From CAKPSH01 sp964634355 (lineage in GTDB: Bacteria; Bacillota; Clostridia; TANB77; CAG-508): a DNA stretch of 17,079 nucleotides. A program made the translations under genes and the position numbers. This document shows positions 11,353-17,079 of this stretch, one piece after another. The notes beneath the pieces are model-generated. The model saw nothing but the letters and a program-made list of their open reading frames with translations, was not told the origin of the DNA and searched no databases. Location of the stretch: the NCBI GenBank assembly GCA_964634355.1, contig CAZWIF010000022.1, forward strand, positions 1-17,079, read 5' to 3'. The stretch's first letter is position 1; every line of letters starts with the position of its first letter.

Positions 11353-12675
11353 ATGGAAAAAATACAACCAAGAACATTACCTGGATTTATGGAGTTATTA
11401 CCAAATGACCAAATTGTTTTTAATGAAATTAAAGAGAAAATCCAAAAGTCTTATGAGAGATTTGGCTTTTTACCTTTAGATACTCCAATAATAGAAGATG
11501 CAGAAGTATTGCTTGCAAAAGCAGGAGGAGAGACTGAGAAGCAAATATATCGATTTAATAAGGGAGAAAATGACATTGCTTTAAGATTTGATTTGACAGT
11601 TCCGCTTGCAAAGTATGTAGCCCAAAATTATGGACAGCTTAGCTTCCCATTTAAGAGATATCAGATAGGAAAGGTGTATAGAGGAGAAAAAGCACAGGCA
11701 GGAAGATATAGAGAATTTTACCAATGTGATGTTGATATAATTGGAGATGGAGAACTTAGTATTATACATGATGCTGAAATACCAAGTATCATATATACAA
11801 CTTTTAAAGAATTAGGATTTGAGAAATTTACTATACATATAAATAATAGAAAAATTTTGAATGGAATTTTTGATGAAATAGGAAGTATAGACAAAACTAC
11901 CGATATTTTAAGAGTAATAGATAAAATTGAAAAAATTGGAGCAATAAAGGTTTCTGAAGAATTAAGTGAATTGGGGTTGGCAGAAAAAGATATAAAAACT
12001 ATAATGGATTTTATAAAAATAACTGGAACAAATTCAGAGAAAATTCAAACATTGAAGGAATTAGGAATTAAATCAAAGATATTTAATATTGGATTAAATG
12101 AACTTGAACAAGTAATAAAACTAATAAAGGTTTGCGGAGTACCAGAGAAAAACGTAGAAATTGATTTAACAATCGCAAGAGGATTGGATTACTATACAGG
12201 GACAGTCTATGAAACATTTTTAGATGATTATAAAAAATTAGGAAGTGTATGTTCTGGTGGAAGATATGAAAATTTAGCAGAATATTATACAGATAAAAAA
12301 CTTCCTGGAGTTGGAATTTCAATCGGACTTACAAGATTTTTCTATCAAGCTCAAAAAGAGGGATTAATACAAAGTAATAATAAATCAATTTCACAAGTAT
12401 TGGTAATTCCAATGACAGAAAATTTAGAGAAATGTATGGAAGTTGCAACAAAATTAAGAAAGGCTAAGATAAATACAGAAATTTATTTAGCCGATAAAAA
12501 AATAAAATCAAAATTCAAGTACGCAGACAAATTAAATATACCTTATACAATTGTAATTGGAGACGAAGAAGTTGCAAGTAATAAGGTTACCCTAAAAAAT
12601 ATGACAACAGGAGAACAAGAAACATTAGGCATAGAAGGTGTAATAGATAAAATAAGAAAGGGAATGGAATCATGA
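11353..12675 (+). CDS. hisS: Histidyl-tRNA synthetase
   Basis: This class II synthetase charges tRNA-His with histidine in the cytosol. Its 440 residues are in the normal range. Visible blocks are ALRFDLTVPLAKYV (77-90), a motif 2 region FKRYQIGKVYRGEKAQAGRY followed by REFYQCDVDIIG (100-131), and the histidine-specific RGLDYYTGTVYE (276-287). The motif 3 region GGRYENLAEYY...PGVGISIGLTRF follows, and a C-terminal anticodon-binding domain (about 345-437). The motif 2 wording (KRYQIGKVYR...GRYREFYQCD) is closer to archaeal/eukaryotic-type HisRS than to the bacterial FRYERPQ-GR-RQFHQ form. GAGGAA precedes ATG 11353. Its ATGA stop/start overlap with pheS shows tight coupling. Tandem hisRS or HisZ function is unlikely given intact catalytic motifs and no his operon around it. 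Confidence 0.95.
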   Translation: MEKIQPRTLPGFMELLPNDQIVFNEIKEKIQKSYERFGFLPLDTPIIEDAEVLLAKAGGETEKQIYRFNKGENDIALRFDLTVPLAKYVAQNYGQLSFPFKRYQIGKVYRGEKAQAGRYREFYQCDVDIIGDGELSIIHDAEIPSIIYTTFKELGFEKFTIHINNRKILNGIFDEIGSIDKTTDILRVIDKIEKIGAIKVSEELSELGLAEKDIKTIMDFIKITGTNSEKIQTLKELGIKSKIFNIGLNELEQVIKLIKVCGVPEKNVEIDLTIARGLDYYTGTVYETFLDDYKKLGSVCSGGRYENLAEYYTDKKLPGVGISIGLTRFFYQAQKEGLIQSNNKSISQVLVIPMTENLEKCMEVATKLRKAKINTEIYLADKKIKSKFKYADKLNIPYTIVIGDEEVASNKVTLKNMTTGEQETLGIEGVIDKIRKGMES

Positions 12676-13718
12676 AAGAAAGATTAGAGCAAATTTATAA
12701 AGAAGCAAAAGAGCAAATAGAAAAAATAGATACTGCTCAAGGCTTAAATGACCTAAAAGTTAAATATTTAGGTAAAAAAGGAGAGCTAACCACAATTTTA
12801 AAAGGCATGGGCAACTTATCTCCAGAAGAAAGACCAAAACTAGGCAGTCTTGTAAATGAAGTAAGAGATTCCATAGTTGAGGCAATTGAAACAAAAGAAA
12901 AAGAATTAAAGCAAAAAGAGTTAAATGAAAAACTAGAAAAAGAAAGAATTGATGTAACACTTCCAGCAACAAAGTTTACTAGAGGAAGTAAACATCCTAT
13001 AAATAGAGTAATAGAGGAAATACAAGATATGTTTGTTTCTATGGGATATGATGTAATAGCAGGTCCAGAACTTGAAACAGATGAATTTTGTTTTGAAAGA
13101 TTAAATCTTCCAAAGGGGCATCCAGCACGTGATATGCAAGATAGTTTTTATATTACAAATGAATACCTACTTAGAACACAAACATCTTCAGTTCAAGCAA
13201 GAACAATGTTAGATTATGGTGGACACAAACCAATAAGAATGATTTGTACAGGAAAAACATATCGAAAAGAAGATGATGCAACACATTCTCATCAATTCAA
13301 CCAAGTAGAAGGACTAGTAATAGATGAAAAAGAAAAGAACGTGTCCTTAGCAGATTTAAAGGGGACGCTAGAAATTTTCATGAGAAAAATGTTAGGAGAG
13401 AAAACAGAACTAAGATTTAGACCAAGTTATTTCCCATTTACAGAACCTTCATATGAAGTAGATGTAACATGTTTCAAATGTGGTGGAAAAGGATGTAGCC
13501 TGTGTAAACAAACAGGCTGGATAGAGTTATTAGGGGCAGGAATTGTACATCCAAATGTATTGAAAATGAATGGATATGACCCAGAGAAATATGGAGGCTT
13601 TGCATTCGGAACAGGAATCGACCGTTTAGCAATGTTTAAATATGGAATAACAGACATGAGATATTTATATGCAAATGACGTAAGATTTTTAAAACAATTT
13701 GATAAGATGGATAGATAG
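12672..13718 (+). CDS. pheS: Phenylalanyl-tRNA synthetase alpha subunit
   Basis: PheS is the catalytic subunit of the alpha2-beta2 enzyme that charges tRNA-Phe. The 348-residue protein has an N-terminal coiled coil (about 1-90) that reaches tRNA. The class II core follows: FTRGSKHPINRVIEEIQDMF, GPELETDEFCFERLNLPKGH (131-150), LLRTQTSSVQARTM, YRKEDDATHSHQFNQVEGL, RFRPSYFPFTEPSYEVDV and motif 3 GGFAFGTGIDRLAM (308-321). A four-cysteine knuckle C267-x2-C270-x4-C275-x2-C278 is inserted before TGWIELLGAGIVHP, as in other Firmicute PheS proteins I recall. Its ATG overlaps the hisS TGA by four bases, so translation is probably coupled. pheT follows 18 bases downstream. No T-box lies in front of it. 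Confidence 0.97.
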   Translation: MKERLEQIYKEAKEQIEKIDTAQGLNDLKVKYLGKKGELTTILKGMGNLSPEERPKLGSLVNEVRDSIVEAIETKEKELKQKELNEKLEKERIDVTLPATKFTRGSKHPINRVIEEIQDMFVSMGYDVIAGPELETDEFCFERLNLPKGHPARDMQDSFYITNEYLLRTQTSSVQARTMLDYGGHKPIRMICTGKTYRKEDDATHSHQFNQVEGLVIDEKEKNVSLADLKGTLEIFMRKMLGEKTELRFRPSYFPFTEPSYEVDVTCFKCGGKGCSLCKQTGWIELLGAGIVHPNVLKMNGYDPEKYGGFAFGTGIDRLAMFKYGITDMRYLYANDVRFLKQFDKMDR

Positions 13719-13736
13719 TCGAAAGGAAATGAGAAA

Positions 13737-16103
13737 ATGAAGTTAAGTATGAATTTTGTGAAAGATTATGTTAATATAGACGTGGATTTAAAGACACTCG
13801 CAGAGGATATGACTAGGGTTGGAAATGAATATGATAGTGCTGAAAAATTAATTCCTGCTACAAAACTTGTAATAGGTAAAGTATTAGAATGTGTGCCACA
13901 TCCAGACTCAGACCATTTACATTGCTGTAAAGTTGATGTTGGAAGTGAAGTATTAAATATAGTGTGTGGAGCTCCAAACGTAAAAGCAGGAATAAAAGTT
14001 ATAGTTGCTAAAGAAGGAGCAGAACTTCCAGAGATGACTATAAAAAAAGGAGTAATTAGAGGGCAAGAATCTAATGGAATGATATGTGCGTTATATGAAA
14101 TAGGAATTGATAAAAAGTTCTTATCAGAAGAGGATAAAAAAGGAATACATATTTTAGGTGATGATGCTATTGTCGGAACAGATCCAGTAAAATATATGGG
14201 ATTAGATGACGGAGTTATAGATTTTGAACTTACAGCTAATAGAGGGGATTTATTGAGCATTTTAGGTATGGCTTATGAAATCGGAGCTATATATAATAAA
14301 AAGGTTAAAAATATAGACTTATCTCATAGTGAAAGAGGTGAAGACTTAAATAAGAGTTTTAATGTAAAAGTAGATACTGAAAATTGCAGTTTATTCCTAG
14401 CAAGAAAAGCTCTTAATGTAACCATTAAAGAAAGCCCAGAGTTTATTAAAACAAGATTAATAGCATCTGGAATTAGACCTATAAATAATGTTGTAGATAT
14501 TAGCAATTACGTAATGCTAGAATGTGGGCAACCATTACATTTCTATGATGCAGATAGATTGGAAGATACAATACAGGTTAGAATGGCTTATTCTGGAGAA
14601 AAATTGACAACTCTAGATGAACAGGAAAGAATATTAGATGAAAATGATATTGTTATATCAGACGGAAAAAGGTCAATTGGTCTTGCAGGAGTTATGGGAG
14701 GACTCGATACTGAAATAGAAGAAACTACAAAAAATGTGATTATCGAAGCTGCTGTTTTTGATGGTGTTAAGGTAAGAAAAACTTCAAATAAAATAGTAAG
14801 AAGTGAAGCAAGTAATCGTTTTGAAAAAGGTATAGACCCAAATAGAACATATATTGCTATGGAAAGAGCAGTTAAATTATTGGAAGAATACGCAGGAGCA
14901 ACTATTCAAACGGGAACTGTTGTATATGATAAAGCTGATAAATCAGATAGAGTAATTGATATTACATCTAAAAATATAAATGATGTTTTGGGAGCAAATA
15001 TCTCCGATGAAGATATAATCAAAGTATATAAAAAATTGGGCTTCGAGGCAGTTAAAAATGGCGAGAAAATAACAGTTACAGTGCCAAGAAGAAGATTGGA
15101 TATATCAATTAAAGAGGATTTGATTGAAGAAGTAAGCCGTATATATGGAGTAGATAATATTGAAGGAACATTACCTATTACTCCAATGAAAATGGGAACT
15201 GTTGATAAAACAGAAAGAGAAATTAGAAATAAGATGATATCATTAGGTTTGAACGATACATTACCATATATTTTAATAAATGATAAAGATGTTCATAAGT
15301 TTACAAGTGATAAATTTGAAGAATTAAGATTATTAGCTCCTATGACAGAGGAGAGAAATACTCTAAGATACAGCCTAATACCTTCTTTGTATAAAATATA
15401 TGAATATAATAAAGCACACTATATCAAAGATGTAAATATATTTGAAATAGGTAAAGGATTCTGGAAGAAAGAGGATAAATATGGAGAAGATTTAAAACTT
15501 TGTGCATTAATGACAGGGGAATATTATTTAGGGATAGATAATAAAAAGAATGTTGATTTCTATGTAATAAAGGGTGTTGCAGAAGAAGTGCTTGATTATT
15601 TAGGGTATGAAAATAGATATAGCTTTGTAATACCAAAAACAAATATTACTGAATTTCATCCAGGTCAAGTAGCAGATATTAATGTTAATGGAGAAGTTGT
15701 TGGAGTGGTTGGAAGAATACATCCGGAAATATCTCATGAACCTGTTTTTGTAATGGAAATTAATTTAGAAAAATTATTAGCAAAGAAAACTGGAAAAATG
15801 AAGTTCAAAGAGATTTCTATATATCCAGAAGTAAAAAAAGATATAGCAATAGTAGTAGATAAAAATATATCATCAGATGAATTGGCCAAAACTATAAAAT
15901 CAAATGCAGGAAAGCTATTAATTAATAGTGAAGTATTTGATGTATATGTTGGAACAAATTTACCAGAAGGAAAGAAGAGTGTGGCATATTCACTAATATT
16001 TGGTGCAAACGACAGAACATTAACAGATGAGGAAGTAAATCCTGTAATAGACAAAATAGTAGCAGGACTAGAAAAATCATTTGGAGCAGAATTAAGAAAA
16101 TAA
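13737..16103 (+). CDS. pheT: Phenylalanyl-tRNA synthetase beta subunit
   Basis: PheT provides tRNA recognition and editing of mischarged Tyr-tRNA-Phe in the PheRS heterotetramer. At 788 residues it is the normal bacterial length. Domains in order: N-terminal MKLSMNFVKDYVNIDVDLKT; an EMAP-II-like OB fold at about 40-150 (VIGKVLECVPHPDSDHLHCC, GAPNVKAGIKVIVA); the B3/B4 editing region at about 210-370 (ASGIRPINNVVDISNYVMLE, GQPLHFYDADRL, DGKRSIGLAGVMGG); B5 at about 405-475; a core domain with EVSRIYGVDNIEGTLP; and a C-terminal FDX-ACB anticodon domain at about 693-787 (ISIYPEVKKDIAIVVD...SLIFGANDRTLTDEEV). AAAGGA lies just upstream of ATG 13737. It closes the hisS-pheS-pheT operon. A palindromic repeat and a MITE-like hairpin follow before trmL. 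Confidence 0.97.
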   Translation: MKLSMNFVKDYVNIDVDLKTLAEDMTRVGNEYDSAEKLIPATKLVIGKVLECVPHPDSDHLHCCKVDVGSEVLNIVCGAPNVKAGIKVIVAKEGAELPEMTIKKGVIRGQESNGMICALYEIGIDKKFLSEEDKKGIHILGDDAIVGTDPVKYMGLDDGVIDFELTANRGDLLSILGMAYEIGAIYNKKVKNIDLSHSERGEDLNKSFNVKVDTENCSLFLARKALNVTIKESPEFIKTRLIASGIRPINNVVDISNYVMLECGQPLHFYDADRLEDTIQVRMAYSGEKLTTLDEQERILDENDIVISDGKRSIGLAGVMGGLDTEIEETTKNVIIEAAVFDGVKVRKTSNKIVRSEASNRFEKGIDPNRTYIAMERAVKLLEEYAGATIQTGTVVYDKADKSDRVIDITSKNINDVLGANISDEDIIKVYKKLGFEAVKNGEKITVTVPRRRLDISIKEDLIEEVSRIYGVDNIEGTLPITPMKMGTVDKTEREIRNKMISLGLNDTLPYILINDKDVHKFTSDKFEELRLLAPMTEERNTLRYSLIPSLYKIYEYNKAHYIKDVNIFEIGKGFWKKEDKYGEDLKLCALMTGEYYLGIDNKKNVDFYVIKGVAEEVLDYLGYENRYSFVIPKTNITEFHPGQVADINVNGEVVGVVGRIHPEISHEPVFVMEINLEKLLAKKTGKMKFKEISIYPEVKKDIAIVVDKNISSDELAKTIKSNAGKLLINSEVFDVYVGTNLPEGKKSVAYSLIFGANDRTLTDEEVNPVIDKIVAGLEKSFGAELRK

Positions 16104-16131
16104 ATCAGCAAGATAATTGCATAATAATTGT

Positions 16132-16156
16132 GAGGGCGGGCATTTTGTCCGCTCTC
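16132..16156. repeat. Palindromic intergenic repeat copy 9 (R9)
   Basis: GAGGGCGG (16132-16139) pairs with CCGCTCTC (16149-16156), 8 bp with one G-U, around GCATTTTGT. It begins 28 bases after the pheT stop. It shares the GGGC...GC-C frame of the family but carries different arms. Orientation is ambiguous. Confidence 0.6.
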
Positions 16157-16173
16157 TATGATGGAAAGGAAAT

Positions 16174-16299
16174 TAGTTTGAAAGATAATTGATTTTGGCG
16201 TTGTTAAACTTCACTTATAATCAAATCAACGTGCAAAAAGCACGCCTCATTGATTATAAGTTCGTTTGCCTAGCCAAAATACAATTCTTTTTCAAACTA
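16174..16299. mobile_element. 126-nt MITE-like long hairpin bounded by TA
   Basis: The ends are TAGTTTGAAA and TTTCAAACTA. The outer arms (16174-16199 with 16273-16299) pair over about 25 positions with small bulges, including ATTTTGGC/GCCAAAAT. Inside, ACTTATAATCAA (16213-16224) pairs perfectly with TTGATTATAAGT (16250-16261). The tip is CGTGC-AAAAA-GCACG (16230-16244). If the terminal TA pairs are a target duplication, this fits a non-autonomous element mobilised by an IS630/Tc1-like transposase. A structured RNA is the alternative. It contains no ORF of note. Confidence 0.6.
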
Positions 16300-16332
16300 G
16301 ATGTGTGCCTTGAGAAAGGAATGTAATTTAAA

Positions 16333-16833
16333 ATGAAAATAAATGTTGTAATGGTAGAACCAGAAATTCCACAAAATACTGGAAATATAGCAAGAACATG
16401 TGCAGCAATAGGAGCAAAGTTGCACCTAGTTCACCCATTAGGCTTTTCAATATCAGATAGATACCTAAAAAGAGCGGGACTTGATTATTGGGATAAATTA
16501 GAGATAGAAGAACATGATTCATTAGAAAAGTTTCTAGAAAAATATAAACCGGAAGAACATAATATGTTTTTGGCATCGACAAAATCTCAAGCTTGTTATT
16601 CAGACATAGATTATAGTAAAATGGACGAAGTCTTTATACTATTTGGAAAAGAAACAAAAGGACTTCCAGAAGATTTAATTCAAAAATACATGGACAAAGC
16701 AATAAGAATTCCAATGAGAGATTCGTTAAGGTCGTTAAACCTATCAAATTCCGTAGCAATAATTGTTTATGAAATACTTAGACAAGCTAATTTTGATGGA
16801 CTGAGAGAAGTAAGTGATTATTTTAAGAATTAG
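16333..16833 (+). CDS. trmL: tRNA (cytidine/uridine-34 2'-O)-methyltransferase
   Basis: TrmL is a SPOUT-family enzyme that 2'-O-methylates the wobble base (position 34) of certain tRNA-Leu species using S-adenosylmethionine. The 166-residue length is standard. The family motifs are all present: PEIPQNTGNIARTC (9-22), the knot motif LFGKETKGLPEDLI (103-116), and IPMRDSLRSLNLSNSVAII (126-144). The last of these forms the deep trefoil knot that holds the methyl donor. The ATG at 16333 is preceded by GAAAGGA at about 16314-16320. It lies 229 bases after pheT, separated by a palindromic repeat and a MITE-like hairpin, so co-transcription with the synthetase operon is uncertain. Its last 11 bases overlap the end of a small convergent gene on the other strand. 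Confidence 0.95.
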   Translation: MKINVVMVEPEIPQNTGNIARTCAAIGAKLHLVHPLGFSISDRYLKRAGLDYWDKLEIEEHDSLEKFLEKYKPEEHNMFLASTKSQACYSDIDYSKMDEVFILFGKETKGLPEDLIQKYMDKAIRIPMRDSLRSLNLSNSVAIIVYEILRQANFDGLREVSDYFKN

Positions 16834-16993
16834 AAGAACTATTGTTATTTGTTCTGCATACAAGAATAGTTGTAAGAGAATCACCGAGTTGAGTAAAAAC
16901 AGCAGAAAGAATAGATAATTCATCATCAGTAGAATTATTAGCAATTAAACAAGATAAAGTTGAAACTAAAGTAACCAATTCACATGAATCCAT
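16823..16993 (-). CDS. Small CELVTLVS-type protein (DUF6774-like), 56 residues
   Basis: This is a 56-residue ORF beginning MDSCELVTLVSTLSCLIANN and continuing STDDELSILSAVFTQLGDSL, then TTILVCRTNNNSSSNS. A strong ribosome binding site, AGGAGG (complement of 17001-17006), lies 7 bases upstream. The pattern CELVTLVS-x5-I-A-N, a short acidic turn, then AVFTQLGD-L-TIL resembles small Clostridia proteins I associate with DUF6774, whose function is unknown. It has no signal peptide. Two mildly hydrophobic helices flank the DDEL turn, and the tail is Asn/Ser-rich. The stop codon lies inside the 3' end of trmL, an 11-base convergent overlap. Family assignment is from memory of the motif and should be searched. 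Confidence 0.72.
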   Translation of the reverse strand: MDSCELVTLVSTLSCLIANNSTDDELSILSAVFTQLGDSLTTILVCRTNNNSSSNS

Positions 16994-17031
16994 AAAAAAT
17001 CCTCCTGATATATAATATGTGAATTATGAAA

Positions 17032-17066
17032 TTTTTCAATTAATGCCTGATGAATTAATTGAAAAA
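17032..17066. repeat. Perfect 13-bp inverted repeat at the window edge
   Basis: TTTTTCAATTAAT (17032-17044) and ATTAATTGAAAAA (17054-17066) are perfect complements around a 9-base loop. It lies upstream of the small minus-strand gene. It may be an operator or hairpin, or it may be coincidental within a plus-strand coding start that runs off the window. Confidence 0.45.
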
Positions 17067-17079
17067 ATCCCAGAACAAT

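Noticed and set aside
787..16156. Strand-biased orientation of the palindromic repeats, like a chromosome-polarity motif
   Set aside because: The copies at 787 and 873 align best in the minus orientation, so the apparent one-way orientation of the others does not hold.
787..16156. CRISPR array
   Set aside because: Repeats are dispersed over kilobases between genes, have no regular spacers, and no cas genes are present.
17012..17039. TTGAAA/TATTAT promoter (minus strand) for the 56-residue gene
   Set aside because: The spacer is 16 bases and the predicted start site falls inside the AGGAGG sequence, so it is unlikely to be the working promoter.
17019..17079. Possible plus-strand gene start reading VNYEIFQLMPDELIEKIPEQ at the window end
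   Set aside because: The peptide looks plausible, but there is no ribosome binding site before GTG 17019 or ATG 17043, the window ends after about 20 codons, and the stretch also forms an inverted repeat. Downstream sequence is needed to decide.

Overview
The window reads as chromosomal DNA of an AT-rich, endospore-forming Clostridia-type Firmicute. Support for this: strong A/T codon preference, AGGAGG-type ribosome binding sites, TTGACA/TATAAT promoters, a Bacillus-like elongator tRNA-Met, and a block of four sporulation-associated genes (yabG, veg, a sipL-like gene, yunB) in the order I recall from Clostridioides difficile. Nothing indicates a plasmid, phage or CRISPR locus.

Layout. Positions 1-783 hold the 3' part of rpoD (primary sigma factor) and a small charged protein of unknown function. 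A single-gene tRNA-Met unit (promoter, tRNA, hairpin terminator) follows at 939-1096. Its terminator is symmetric and also lies just past the stop of a convergent 50-residue protein (1102-1254). Next is a dUTPase gene with its own promoter. Positions 2066-5663 carry the sporulation block: YabG protease, Veg behind a full-consensus promoter, a SipL-like SPOCS/LysM protein, and YunB. From 5739 to 10530 the genes run on the minus strand. In transcription order they are mscL (own promoter), then tsaE-tsaB-rimI (t6A tRNA modification and S18 acetylation), then a large Lon-like ATP-dependent protease. Positions about 10658-11210 form a compositionally foreign single-gene cassette: promoter, structured GC-rich leader, 136-residue Trp/Arg-rich membrane protein, terminator. 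The rest is translation machinery: hisS-pheS-pheT in one operon, then trmL. A 56-residue CELVTLVS-type small protein lies antisense to the end of trmL.

Two layers run beneath the genes. First, eight or nine copies of a short palindromic repeat (GTAGGGGC...GCCC outer frame, compensating arms) sit just past stop codons, and one copy lies in frame inside tsaB. Second, a 126-nt MITE-like hairpin bounded by TA dinucleotides separates pheT from trmL. The strongest candidates for something undescribed are the GC-rich cassette between mscL and hisS and the palindrome family with its intragenic copy. All functional calls come from reading motifs by eye; no database search was run.
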